From contig DDEX01000099.1 in NCBI GenBank assembly GCA_002336845.1, positions 1 to 18,419 of the forward strand: a stretch of DNA of 18,419 bases. The letters are read 5' to 3'. The notes under the pieces are model-generated. The model saw nothing but the letters and a program-made list of their open reading frames with translations, did no database searches and was not told where the DNA came from. A program made the position numbers and the translations under genes. Of the stretch, positions 1 through 7,389 are shown one piece after another. Numbering within the stretch: position 1 is the stretch's first letter; each line of letters starts with the position of its first letter. The DNA comes from Rhodobacteraceae bacterium UBA1943 (GTDB lineage Bacteria > Pseudomonadota > Alphaproteobacteria > Rhodobacterales > Rhodobacteraceae).

Positions 1-24
1 TCTAACCAACTGAGCTACAACCGC
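1..24 (-). tRNA. tRNA, 5' part only (possibly Asp)
   Basis: The reverse strand reads GCGGTTG, then TA, then GCTC, then AGTTGGTTAGA. This matches a 7-base acceptor strand, positions 8-9, the D-stem and the D-loop of a bacterial tRNA. The 5' end lies near base 24 and the rest, including the anticodon, is cut off by the window edge. The acceptor sequence resembles alphaproteobacterial tRNA-Asp from memory, but identity cannot be proved without the anticodon. Confidence 0.75.
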
Positions 25-263
25 CATCTCGTTTCCGGGTTGCCCCGGCGTGGGCGGGTATTACGGGGCTTCGCGGGCGGCGTCAAGCGCGGGATGGCGA
101 TTTTCGACGGGCATTTTGGGGGGCGCGCGCGGGGTGAGCGGACAGCTCTTGGCGATGGGCGCGCCGGGTGGGGCCGAACGGCGGCAGTCAGTGATGAAAG
201 CGGGGCACCGGCAGGACAGGGGTTGCTTTGCGGGACGGAGGGGACGGACCCGAAATGTCGGCG

Positions 264-1043
264 TCAGGCCATCCCGTTAATCGTCTCGGCAAGCTTGGCC
301 AGATCAGCCGCGTAGAACCCTGCGGCATTGATGCAGTTGGTTTCCACCAGTCGCAGGCCTTCTTCGGTACGGCAAATGTCCATGACGTAGGCGGGCGAGT
401 AGCCCTTATTCAGCCCGGCCAAGGTCTGGGCGAACTCCAGAGCATCGTTTTCGATCTCGTGACGATATGTCACCCGTGTCCCTTCCTTGTATAGAGAGTA
501 GGTGACGACAACCCCGTTCACGATCCAGATGCGCCACTCCTTGTAGATCCGTGCCGGTGGGGTCAGCATCATCAGCGTGTCGGGGCACAGCGAGCCATGG
601 GGTATCTCGTCTGCGTTGAGAGCCATGACCTTGCGGGCAATCTCGCGAATTTCCGCAGCAGCTTTGACGTTTCCTGCCTGCTCCTTGCTGTCAGCCACCG
701 GACGAATGAACCAATGGCAACCATCGTCATCCAGCTTTGCCTCGATCTCGCTGACCTTAAGAAATATCGCATCTGGACCGTTGAGCATGAAGGGCTGCCA
801 AGGCTTCTCATGGACGAACGGCGTAATTCGAAAAACGCCGGGATACAGGCTCCTGGCCTCCGCATACCGCCACAGAGTGTAGGAACCGAACATCACCACG
901 GACCTTTGGTCGCGGACTTCAGGTTCGGGAACAAGCTCGCCGATGAACGGAACAACCTTGTGCCACGAGTAAGGAATGCCCAATCGGTCAAGCGCATCCG
1001 CCAGCTTTTCAGTGTCCTCGAACTGCTGAAGAATCCACTGCAT
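264..1043 (-). CDS. ATP-grasp domain protein, R2K clade (DUF4343-like)
   Basis: A 259-residue cytosolic protein resembling the ATP-grasp R2K clade family 3 group, whose members are thought to ligate amines to carboxylates but mostly lack known substrates. Visible ATP-grasp-like features are the FIRPVADSK segment (about 112-120), KEWRIWIVNG (168-177) and the C-terminal metal/ATP segment with Asp222, Glu234, Asn236 and Asn239 (ETNCINAAGFY). I chose the ATG at 1043 (MQWILQQF) because family members start this way, and the open frame upstream to 1136 has unrelated composition. A purine-rich AGGAATCGGAATGGA tract precedes the start. It is followed on the same strand only by the edge tRNA; the pirin gene lies upstream, 122 bp away. 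Family recognition is by eye and the substrate is unknown. Confidence 0.8.
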   Translation of the reverse strand: MQWILQQFEDTEKLADALDRLGIPYSWHKVVPFIGELVPEPEVRDQRSVVMFGSYTLWRYAEARSLYPGVFRITPFVHEKPWQPFMLNGPDAIFLKVSEIEAKLDDDGCHWFIRPVADSKEQAGNVKAAAEIREIARKVMALNADEIPHGSLCPDTLMMLTPPARIYKEWRIWIVNGVVVTYSLYKEGTRVTYRHEIENDALEFAQTLAGLNKGYSPAYVMDICRTEEGLRLVETNCINAAGFYAADLAKLAETINGMA

Positions 1044-1165
1044 TCCATTCCGATTCCTGTCTGAACACCAATCTAGAGAACACATGCGCGCCGGGACGCC
1101 AATGACCGCCAAGACCTCCAAACCAATACAGCGCATCCCGGCTGTGTTGCTCGCCCCGTCCTGCC

Positions 1166-2104
1166 CTACCTATCCGGTGCCGGAATGAACTCCGCATTGT
1201 CGTTCGGCGGCAGGTGGAACCTGCCATGCGCCCAGTCGCCTGCGCGCCATGCCTCTTTCGCGGCCTCGATCCGGTCCTTGGAGGAGGCGACGAAGTTCCA
1301 CCAGATATGGCGCGGGCCGTCCATCGTGGCGCCGCCCAGCACCATCAGCCGCGCACCCTCTGCCCCCGCCCTGACCGAAACTCGGTCGCCGGGGCGAAAA
1401 ACCAGCATCTGGCCGGTGGGGAAGGTCTGGCCGCCCACCGTCACCTCGCCTTTCAGGATATAGATGCCACGATCCTCGTGGTTGTCGGGCAAGGGCAGCG
1501 ACGCGCCGGGGGCAAGGGTGGCATCGGCATAGATCGTTTCGGAATGCAGCGGCACAGGCGCGGTTTCGCCCCAACCGGAGCCGAGGATCAGGCGCACCTG
1601 CTTGCCCTCGCCCTCCAGTTCCGGCAGGGCCGCAGCATGGGCATTGTGGAAGGCCGCCGGGTCATCCTCATTCGCCTTCGGCAAGGCGAGCCAGGTTTGC
1701 AGGCCAAAGAGCGTGTGCGGGCCTTTGCGCACCTCGCCGTCCGTGCGTTCGGAATGGGTGATGCCATTCCCGGCGACCATCAGGTTCACCTCGCCCGGCG
1801 TGATCCAGGCGTCGGTGCCAAGGCTGTCGCGGTGGTGCATCTGGCCCTTGAGCAGGTAGGTCACGGTGGCCAGCCCGATATGGGGATGCGGGCGCACGTC
1901 GATGCCCTGACCAGTCAGAAATTCCGCGGGCCCCATCTGATCGAAAAAGATGAACGGCCCCACCATCTGCCGCTGGGCCGAGGGCAGCGCACGGCGCACT
2001 TCGAACCCACCAAGATCACGGGCACGGGGGATGATCACGGTTTCAATCGTGTCAACCTGATCTCCGATCGGAATGGTCGGGTCCAGCGCGGGGTTCCAGC
2101 TCAT
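1166..2104 (-). CDS. Pirin family protein
   Basis: A 312-residue bicupin of the pirin family, probably cytosolic. Bacterial pirins bind a single metal; some have quercetin 2,3-dioxygenase activity and others regulate metabolic enzymes by contact. The N-terminal cupin has the complete metal-binding set: His73 and His75 in RPHPHIG, and His117 and Glu119 in GNGITHSER. The second cupin (about 180-270) carries the RGIYILKGEVTVGG strand. Full length for the family. The ATG at 2104 has an AGGAGG Shine-Dalgarno 5 bases upstream, so the start is secure. It appears to be transcribed alone. A 57-bp relic of its 5' end (codons 5-23) lies 2 kb away at 4036-4092. The exact substrate or partner cannot be read from sequence. 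Confidence 0.95.
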   Translation of the reverse strand: MSWNPALDPTIPIGDQVDTIETVIIPRARDLGGFEVRRALPSAQRQMVGPFIFFDQMGPAEFLTGQGIDVRPHPHIGLATVTYLLKGQMHHRDSLGTDAWITPGEVNLMVAGNGITHSERTDGEVRKGPHTLFGLQTWLALPKANEDDPAAFHNAHAAALPELEGEGKQVRLILGSGWGETAPVPLHSETIYADATLAPGASLPLPDNHEDRGIYILKGEVTVGGQTFPTGQMLVFRPGDRVSVRAGAEGARLMVLGGATMDGPRHIWWNFVASSKDRIEAAKEAWRAGDWAHGRFHLPPNDNAEFIPAPDR

Positions 2105-2202
2105 GGCATCCTCCTGTCGTTTGTGACGCCAAGATAGGCATGGCTGGTGCTGCGGTCATTGCCCAAATATGAGCATAGACTGTGCGAAGATGCAAAACGA
2201 GG

Positions 2203-2228
2203 GGGGCCGCCCTGGACAGGACGGCCCC
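2203..2228 (-). terminator. Rho-independent terminator of the pspA-like/yiaAB-like operon
   Basis: On the minus strand GGGGCCGTCCT pairs with AGGGCGGCCCC around a GTCC loop. The stem has 11 bp with one G-U pair that exists only in minus-strand RNA, and is followed by TCGTTTT. It lies 14 bp beyond the yiaAB-like stop codon. Confidence 0.8.
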
Positions 2229-2241
2229 TGCGCGGCACCGT

Positions 2242-2526
2242 TTAGCGGGCTTGCGATACCTCTGCCAGCAGGCGCTCGGTGCGGGCCTCTTCCAGCCGGT
2301 TGTGCAGACGGTCGGATTCTTCCTTGTCGCGCAGAGCCTTGGTGATACCGACGGTCGAACTGACCAGCATCAGGGCGGCCATGGCGTAAAAGCCCTTGGC
2401 GGCAAAACCCGCCTCCATAAAGTAGATCCCGCCCGACATCATCGCCGCCGCGACGGCAAAGTTGACATAGCTGAACAGGTTGAATGCCTGTGAGGTGCGG
2501 ACTTGCTGAACAGGAGTTTCAATCAT
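2242..2526 (-). CDS. YiaA/YiaB-type two-helix inner-membrane protein
   Basis: A 94-residue protein with two predicted transmembrane helices (about 16-36 and 43-63) and a charged C-terminal tail rich in Glu, Arg and Lys. The spacing and the KGFYAMAALMLVSSTVG segment fit the yiaAB two-helix domain family, whose biochemical role is not established. The ATG at 2526 has AAGGA 8 bases upstream. It lies 65 bp downstream of the pspA-like gene on the same strand and ahead of a strong terminator, so the two are probably one operon. By context it may be a membrane partner of the PspA-like protein in an envelope-stress response; this is inference. Confidence 0.8.
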   Translation of the reverse strand: MIETPVQQVRTSQAFNLFSYVNFAVAAAMMSGGIYFMEAGFAAKGFYAMAALMLVSSTVGITKALRDKEESDRLHNRLEEARTERLLAEVSQAR

Positions 2527-2591
2527 GACGTGTTTCCTTTTGGTGCATTATCCAGCGATAATTCTCAATTCAGGTAAGTTTTTGGCACAAT

Positions 2592-3275
2592 TCAGGCCTG
2601 TTGCGACCGGGCGGTCAGGCGGGCCAGAACTGCGGCGGCATCCGGGCGCAGGGCGGGGCCACAACCTGCGGCAGCAAGGCGGGCGCTGGTGGCTTCCGCC
2701 GTCAGGCCGGCCGACAGGTCGGTGACTGCGACGGCCGTCGCCTCGGCATGGGCCTGACGCGATTGAAGGCGTTGCAGGGTGGCTTCTGCTTCGGCCAGCG
2801 AGGCGGTGACAGCACGGGGCAGCACACCGCGCACCGACTGGCTTTTCTGCGTGGCGTCAGCCAGTTGCAGGCCGCGTTGCAATTCACGCAAGCGCAGTTC
2901 CGAAGATTGCAGATCCTCGCGCAGGCGCAGAATTTCGGCGTCATAGGTGGCCAGCGCCCGCTCCGAGGCGGCATACTCTGCCTCTAGCTGCGCAATGGCG
3001 GCAGCGGCTTCGCCTGCCAGATCGCTGCGGTTCTTGGCGATAGCGGCCAAGGCACGGGTTTCCAGATCCTGCATCTGGGCGGCAATACGCGGCAGGGCTT
3101 TGCGCTCGCGCTCGGCATAGGCCATCACCACGGCGACAGCGCGGCGCGACGCCTCTACCCCGGTTGCGCCATCGCGCAGCTGCTGACGCAGGATCGACAG
3201 GGCGTTGGCATCGGCGACGGCTTGGGCGGTATCGTGGCTGCGGCCGCGGACCAGGGTCAGGATCGTGTTGAACAT
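2592..3275 (-). CDS. PspA/IM30 (ESCRT-III-like) family protein
   Basis: A 227-residue, almost entirely alpha-helical protein of the PspA/IM30 family, which binds the inner face of the cytoplasmic membrane and oligomerises to preserve it under stress. The N-terminus MFNTILTLVRGR fits the amphipathic membrane-binding helix. Residues about 20-190 are heptad-rich coiled coil with many Ala, Glu, Arg and Gln and no transmembrane segment. Two adjacent ATGs exist (3278 and 3275). AAGGAGG lies only 2 bases from the first but 5 from the second, so the second is preferred. It is first gene of an operon with the yiaAB-like gene and diverges from a TetR regulator over palindromes at 3292-3359. Length is close to E. 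coli PspA (222 residues). It is a family-level call; it need not be the classical PspF-regulated PspA. Confidence 0.85.
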   Translation of the reverse strand: MFNTILTLVRGRSHDTAQAVADANALSILRQQLRDGATGVEASRRAVAVVMAYAERERKALPRIAAQMQDLETRALAAIAKNRSDLAGEAAAAIAQLEAEYAASERALATYDAEILRLREDLQSSELRLRELQRGLQLADATQKSQSVRGVLPRAVTASLAEAEATLQRLQSRQAHAEATAVAVTDLSAGLTAEATSARLAAAGCGPALRPDAAAVLARLTARSQQA

Positions 3276-3291
3276 CATGGCCTCCTTGTGT

Positions 3292-3359
3292 ATGAACGGC
3301 GTTCATGAACTCAATGCCACGGACATGAACGTCGTTCAAGGATTTTATGAACAATGTTC
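3292..3359. promoter_or_regulatory. Three phased TetR-operator-like palindromes
   Basis: Between and just inside the divergent pspA-like and tetR genes are three related palindromes: ATGAACG-G-CGTTCAT (3292-3306), TGAACG-T-CGTTCA (3326-3338) and GAACA-A-TGTTC (3349-3359). Their centres are 33 and 22 bp apart, i.e. about three and two helical turns, so all would face one side of the DNA. The third overlaps the tetR start codon. TetR regulators typically bind such short inverted repeats and repress their own and the divergent promoter. Assignment to this TetR protein is inference from position. Confidence 0.7.
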
Positions 3360-4018
3360 TCGAAACAATCGGATTACTGATGAGCAACAATACTGCGAAA
3401 CCCGAAACCCCGGCGGGACGCGATGACAAACGGGCCGATCTGCGTAGCCGCCTGGTTGACGCCGCCGAGGCGCAGATCGTGGCCAATGGCTTGTCCGGCT
3501 TGAAGGCGCGCGAGGTGACAGCCGCGGCGGGATGCGCGCTGGGGGCGCTGTACAACGCCTATCCGGATCTGGACCATCTGATCCTGCAGGTGAATTCGCG
3601 CACGCTGGCCCGGCTGGGCGCGGTTCTTTCCGCCGCTGCGCCGCAAGGTGCCCCGCCCGAGGCGGCGATGCAGGCGCTGGCCGCGGCCTATGTCGATTTT
3701 GCGCTGGCCAACCGCAATCTGTGGAAGGCGTTGTTCAATCACCGTTTGGCCCCCGGCGTCGAGGTGCCTGAGTGGCATCGGCAAGACCATGCCGTTCTGA
3801 TCGAACAGATTATCGCGCCCCTGGCAAAACTGCGCCCCGACCTGCCGCCGGAAATCCTGCCCCTGCGCGCCCGTACCACTTTTGCAGCCGTGCATGGCGT
3901 GGTGCAACTGGCGCTGCACGGCCGCTATGTCGGGGTGCCGACCGAAAACCTGCGCGCCGAGGTGGCCGCATTGGTCGAGGCCATGGCGCGCGGTGCAAGG
4001 CTGGCCCAACTGGGGTAA
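3347..4018 (+). CDS. TetR/AcrR family transcriptional regulator
   Basis: A 223-residue regulator. Residues about 30-76 form the TetR-type DNA-binding domain, including the recognition segment REVTAAAGCALGALYNAYPD. The C-terminal ligand-binding half (about 95-215) is all helical and has the WxALFNHRL region typical of TetR proteins with a WHG-like C-terminal domain. The ATG at 3347 has AAGGA 4 bases upstream; an in-frame ATG at 3380 has a weaker site. It diverges from the pspA-like/yiaAB-like operon, and three palindromes in the shared region suggest it represses both directions. The inducer is unknown; a membrane-active compound or fatty acyl ligand would fit the neighbours, but that is speculation. 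Confidence 0.9.
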   Translation: MNNVLETIGLLMSNNTAKPETPAGRDDKRADLRSRLVDAAEAQIVANGLSGLKAREVTAAAGCALGALYNAYPDLDHLILQVNSRTLARLGAVLSAAAPQGAPPEAAMQALAAAYVDFALANRNLWKALFNHRLAPGVEVPEWHRQDHAVLIEQIIAPLAKLRPDLPPEILPLRARTTFAAVHGVVQLALHGRYVGVPTENLRAEVAALVEAMARGARLAQLG

Positions 4019-4035
4019 TCAGGGGGGTGGGCGGT

Positions 4036-4092
4036 AACGGCTTCTATCCTGTCAACCCGATTGCCGATCGGAACTGCGGGGTCCAGTGCGGG
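4036..4092 (-). pseudogene. Relic of a pirin gene 5' end
   Basis: Read on minus, 4092-4036 encodes PPALDPAVPIGNRVDRIEAV. Ungapped, its 19 codons match pirin codons 5-23 (2092-2036) at 45 of 57 bases by my count, in the same frame. Similarity stops on both sides: the start codon is absent and no cupin follows. It lies just after the tetR stop codon. It is best read as a decayed partial duplication or the remnant of a second pirin gene. Confidence 0.6.
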
Positions 4093-4203
4093 GGGCCGTC
4101 TTGGTTCAACCTGTTTTGGCGTGGATCGAGGGGGTTTTGGTGCCGGACGCAACCGGCACGGATGCACAGACCCCGTGCGGCAGCGGCAATGCGGCAAAAC
4201 AGA

Positions 4204-4231
4204 ACAGGCGGCCCCGAAAGGGACCGCCTGT
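4204..4231 (-). terminator. Rho-independent terminator of the VPLPA-CTERM gene
   Basis: On minus, ACAGGCGGTCCC pairs with GGGGCCGCCTGT around TTTC. The stem has 12 bp with a G-U pair that forms only in minus-strand RNA, and is followed by TCTGTTTT. It starts 22 bp past the stop of the VPLPA-CTERM gene. Confidence 0.85.
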
Positions 4232-4253
4232 GAAAGTCAGGCAAAGGATTGGA

Positions 4254-4829
4254 TCAGGCCGCAGTCTTGCGGCGGCGCAGGGCGGCCATACCACCCAACG
4301 CGCCAGCCAGCATCAGCCCGGCAGCGGGCAGCGGAACGGGCGAAGGTTCGTCGCCGCCATAAGACACCGCGATGTCATCAACGCGCCCGTTGCCGTTTTT
4401 CCCCCCCATAATGAAAGACAGCGAGGTGATATCCTGGAACGCAGCCAAGGCGCTGCTGTTGAAAACAAAGCCACCGGCAGTGTTGTGCGCATAGTCGCTT
4501 TCGAAAAGCGTCACGCTACCCTTGTCGGTGGTGACGATCAGGTTGTCACCCTCGCCCAGCAGGTTGAACCAGAACTTCGAGATCGAAAAGGTCATGCCGG
4601 CTGCGATCGTCAGTACGGCTGCCCCTTTCTTGTTCACACCAAGGCACTTTGGACCCGATGCGCTCTCACAGTTGCCACTGACAATACCGGGGCTATCGGG
4701 ATCAAGCGAAAGCGGCGCCGAAATGGGCGTGTCAAAGTCCAGCGTAACGGTCGCGGCCTGCGCCTGCATTCCGCCAAACATGACAGCCCCAGACATTGCG
4801 AGGGCCGCGGCAAGCTTGGAATTCGTCAT
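4254..4829 (-). CDS. VPLPA-CTERM sorting domain surface protein
   Basis: A 191-residue exported protein. Residues 1-25 are a signal peptide (hydrophobic core about 7-22, AQA cleavage motif at 23-25). The mature part is beta-rich with two Cys (54 and 62), the region between them being a likely disulfide loop. It ends in a C-terminal sorting signal: VPLPA at 165-169, a hydrophobic helix at about 170-184 and an RRRK basic end. Such tails are processed by exosortases (XrtD for the VPLPA subtype), placing the protein on the cell surface or in extracellular matrix. The ATG at 4829 has AGGAG 7 bases upstream; the longer frame to 4883 lacks a signal-peptide-like start. It is a monocistronic unit with its own promoter candidate and terminator. 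No exosortase gene is in this window. The middle domain is not recognised. Confidence 0.88.
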   Translation of the reverse strand: MTNSKLAAALAMSGAVMFGGMQAQAATVTLDFDTPISAPLSLDPDSPGIVSGNCESASGPKCLGVNKKGAAVLTIAAGMTFSISKFWFNLLGEGDNLIVTTDKGSVTLFESDYAHNTAGGFVFNSSALAAFQDITSLSFIMGGKNGNGRVDDIAVSYGGDEPSPVPLPAAGLMLAGALGGMAALRRRKTAA

Positions 4830-4881
4830 TTCCGTACTCCTGTCATCACCAAGGCGTATCACACTGCCACCTTTAACACGC

Positions 4882-4910
4882 ATTATTTACTTTGCCGTAA
4901 TGTGGTTCAA
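4882..4910 (-). promoter_or_regulatory. Sigma-70-type promoter candidate for the VPLPA-CTERM gene
   Basis: On minus, TTGAAC (4910-4905) and AATAAT (4887-4882) are separated by exactly 17 bases. They match the -35 and -10 consensus at 4/6 and 5/6. The predicted transcript would start near 4875, about 45 bases before the ATG. The stretch is also locally AT-rich against its surroundings. Confidence 0.5.
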
Positions 4911-5061
4911 CCTTGGCCACACTTTCGCCCATATCTTTCATCTGCACGCAGAATCTTGACCGACGGCGCACAATTTCAGATTGTCCAAATCAACCCAGCA
5001 GACACAGCCAGCCTGGATGTTTCCGCAATGGAAACGAATCAGACGCATGATCATGGGGAAC

Positions 5062-5137
5062 TGGTGGGCGGTGAGGGACTCGAACCCCCGACATTCTCGG
5101 TGTAAACGAGACGCTCTACCAACTGAGCTAACCGCCC
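5062..5137 (-). tRNA. tRNA-Val (anticodon UAC)
   Basis: A complete 76-base cloverleaf on minus. The acceptor GGGCGGT pairs with ACCGCCC, followed by discriminator A and an encoded CCA. The D-arm is GCTC with AGTTGGTA. The anticodon stem is TCTCG/CGAGA with loop TTTACAC, giving anticodon TAC. The T-arm contains GGTTCGAGTCC. It reads Val codons GUA and, with wobble, other GUN codons. Confidence 0.97.
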
Positions 5138-5238
5138 CCGGCGCGCGTTATAGCGGTCTGCGACAGGGTTGCAAGGGGCACTGATGGCCCACCGCGCCGG
5201 GCTGGCCGTTTCTTACGGGTATCAGCCTGCGGTGCGCG

Positions 5239-6510
5239 TCAGACCGCCGAGACCAGAACCTTGTCAATGCGCAGCCCGTCAAGGTCAATCACCTCGAACC
5301 GATGGCCTGCGACGGTAAAGCTGTCGCCCAGGCCCGGCAGGCGGCGCATCTGGTGCAGAACCAGCCCCGCCACCGTGTCGTAATCGCCTGCCAGATCGCG
5401 CGACAGTCCCAGCCGGTCGCAGAACTCATCCGCAGCCATCCAGCCCGCCACCAGCATGGAACCGTCATCACGGGTAACAATCGCCGGTTCCTCGTCGTCG
5501 CCGGTGTCCATTGCGCCGGTGATCGCCTCCAGCACATCGCCGGATGTGATCAGCCCTTCGAAATGGCCATACTCATCATAGACCAGCGCCACCGAGTCAT
5601 CGGATTTCTTCAGGATTTCCAGCACATCCAGCGCGTCGGTCCGATCAGAGACCACCGGCACCTCTTGCAGCAGCGCCTTTACATCCAGCGCCTCGCGCTT
5701 GGAAACGGAAACGAAGGCATCGGCCAGACGGATGATGCCCACCACCTCGCCGGTTTCCTTGTTCTGCACCGGAATGCGCGGGCGACCAATGCGGCGCAGG
5801 GCGGCCACCGCTTCGGCCGAGGTCATGTCAAGATCGACCATTTCGACATCGCGGCGCGGGGTCATCAGCGCCTTGGCCGAACGGTCTGAAAACCGCATCA
5901 CGCCCGAGATCATCGCGCGCTCTTCGGTCTCGATCACGCCGCCCTCCTGCGCCTCGGACAGGATGGTATGCACCTCCTCTTCGGTCACACGGTTCGCCTG
6001 GTCCTCGCGCTGGCCCATCAGCCACAGCACCAGCTTGCCCGAACGGTCCAGAAACCAGACGATGGGGGCCGCCACCTTGGACAGCACCAGCATCGCGGGG
6101 GCCATGCGGACCGCCAGCCCCTCTGCGTTGCGCAAGGCAAGCTGTTTTGGCACCAACTCGCCCACGATCAGCGAGACATAGGTGATCAGCACAACCACGC
6201 TGCCGACACCAAGGGTCGAGGCCCAGTCGCCCGGCACCCCTTTTGCCAGCAGAAAGTCGGTGAAGCGCGTGCCCAGCGTGGCCCCCGAGAACGCACCCGA
6301 CAAGACGCCAACCAGCGTGATGCCGATCTGCACCGTTGACAGGAACCGGCCGGGGTTTTCACCCAGCCGCAACGCCGCGGCGGCCCCCCGGCTTTTGCCC
6401 TCCAGCGGTTTCAGCCTGGCCGGTCGGGCCGAAACGATGGCCAGTTCAGACAGGGCCAGCACGCCGTTGACGATGATCAGCACAACGACGATCAGAATTT
6501 CAGTAATCAT
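5239..6510 (-). CDS. Hemolysin/CorC-type protein: CNNM (DUF21) + CBS pair + CorC_HlyC domains
   Basis: A 423-residue integral membrane protein. The N-terminal DUF21/CNNM domain (about 1-190) has several hydrophobic helices and the conserved GELVPKQLAL segment (117-126). A CBS-pair follows (about 212-335, starting MTPRRDVEMVDL, with YDEYGHFEGLI near its end), then a CorC_HlyC domain to the C-terminus. The family is linked to Mg/Co transport or resistance; the hemolysin label is historical. I chose the ATG at 6510, with GAGGA 4 bases upstream, over a TTG extension to 6537. It lies 42 bp behind the DUF815 gene and is the last gene of the tat operon by spacing and strand. No clear terminator is visible after it. 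Confidence 0.93.
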   Translation of the reverse strand: MITEILIVVVLIIVNGVLALSELAIVSARPARLKPLEGKSRGAAAALRLGENPGRFLSTVQIGITLVGVLSGAFSGATLGTRFTDFLLAKGVPGDWASTLGVGSVVVLITYVSLIVGELVPKQLALRNAEGLAVRMAPAMLVLSKVAAPIVWFLDRSGKLVLWLMGQREDQANRVTEEEVHTILSEAQEGGVIETEERAMISGVMRFSDRSAKALMTPRRDVEMVDLDMTSAEAVAALRRIGRPRIPVQNKETGEVVGIIRLADAFVSVSKREALDVKALLQEVPVVSDRTDALDVLEILKKSDDSVALVYDEYGHFEGLITSGDVLEAITGAMDTGDDEEPAIVTRDDGSMLVAGWMAADEFCDRLGLSRDLAGDYDTVAGLVLHQMRRLPGLGDSFTVAGHRFEVIDLDGLRIDKVLVSAV

Positions 6511-6552
6511 GGAATCCTCGGGCCCTTGGCCCGCCAAGAAAAATCAGACTGG

Positions 6553-7389
6553 TCAGACGACGCGAACACCCTTGCGCGCCGCAAGATCGCAAAAGAACTG
6601 CCAGGCCACCCGCCCGGAACGAGAGCCGCGCGTCGCCTGCCACTCGATCGCCTCGGCCCGCATCTCATCCTCGGCGACCGGCACGCCATATGACGCACAA
6701 TAGCCGCGGATCATGTCAAGATAATCATCCTGACTGCACGGATGAAAGCCCAGCCACAGCCCGAAGCGGTCGGAAAGCGAGACCTTTTCCTCAACCGCCT
6801 CGCCCGGATTTATGGCGGTCGAGCGTTCGTTTTCGATCATGTCGCGCGGCATCAGGTGGCGGCGATTCGAGGTGGCGTAAAGCAGCACATTCTCGGGCCG
6901 CCCCTCGATTCCGCCATCCAGCACGGCCTTCAGGCTTTTGTAATGCTGATCGTCATGGCTGAACGACAGGTCGTCGCAGAACAGAAGGAACCGCGCGTCG
7001 CTGCTGCGCAGAACGGCCAGCAGGCGCTGCACCGAAGGCAGGTCTTCGCGGCTAAGCTCCACGATCTTCAGGTCGTGCCCCTCGGCCCGAACCTGCGCGT
7101 GAACCGCCTTGACCAGCGAGGATTTTCCCATCCCGCGCGCCCCCCACAAAAGGGCGTTGTTCGCAGGCAGGCCAGACGCGAAGTGGCGGGTGTTGGCCAG
7201 CAGCGTATCGCGCGACCGGTCCACCCCGATCAGCAGGGCAATGTCCACCCGTGCCACCCGCGCCACAGGCTCCAGCCGGTCGGGCCCGGTGTGCCAGGCA
7301 AAGGCGGCGGCGGAGAAATCGGGGGCAGGCAAAGGCGCCGGGGCCAACCGCTCCAGCGCCTCGGCAATGCGTATCAAGGGGTCGGTCAT
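6553..7389 (-). CDS. DUF815-family AAA+ ATPase
   Basis: A 278-residue ATPase of the DUF815 family, function not established. Walker A is GARGMGKS (83-90), Walker B FLLFCDD (134-140) and sensor-1-like ATSNRRHL (172-179). The acidic and aromatic segment LSFSHDDQHYKSLK after Walker B is typical of the family. The C-terminal lid (about 215-278) is helical. The start codon overlaps the tatC stop by 4 bases (ATGA), so translation is probably coupled and the gene is co-transcribed with tatABC. There is no signal peptide or membrane segment. A chaperone-like or remodelling role linked to export or envelope is possible from context but is not shown by sequence. Confidence 0.92.
   Translation of the reverse strand: MTDPLIRIAEALERLAPAPLPAPDFSAAAFAWHTGPDRLEPVARVARVDIALLIGVDRSRDTLLANTRHFASGLPANNALLWGARGMGKSSLVKAVHAQVRAEGHDLKIVELSREDLPSVQRLLAVLRSSDARFLLFCDDLSFSHDDQHYKSLKAVLDGGIEGRPENVLLYATSNRRHLMPRDMIENERSTAINPGEAVEEKVSLSDRFGLWLGFHPCSQDDYLDMIRGYCASYGVPVAEDEMRAEAIEWQATRGSRSGRVAWQFFCDLAARKGVRVV

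Noticed and set aside
4086..5105. 339-codon open frame on plus across the VPLPA-CTERM gene and tRNA-Val
   Set aside because: It runs into a tRNA and opposes a gene with promoter, Shine-Dalgarno, signal peptide and terminator.
6511..6537. TTG-initiated N-terminal extension of the CNNM protein
   Set aside because: The ATG at 6510 has GAGGA 4 bases upstream and directly begins the first membrane helix.
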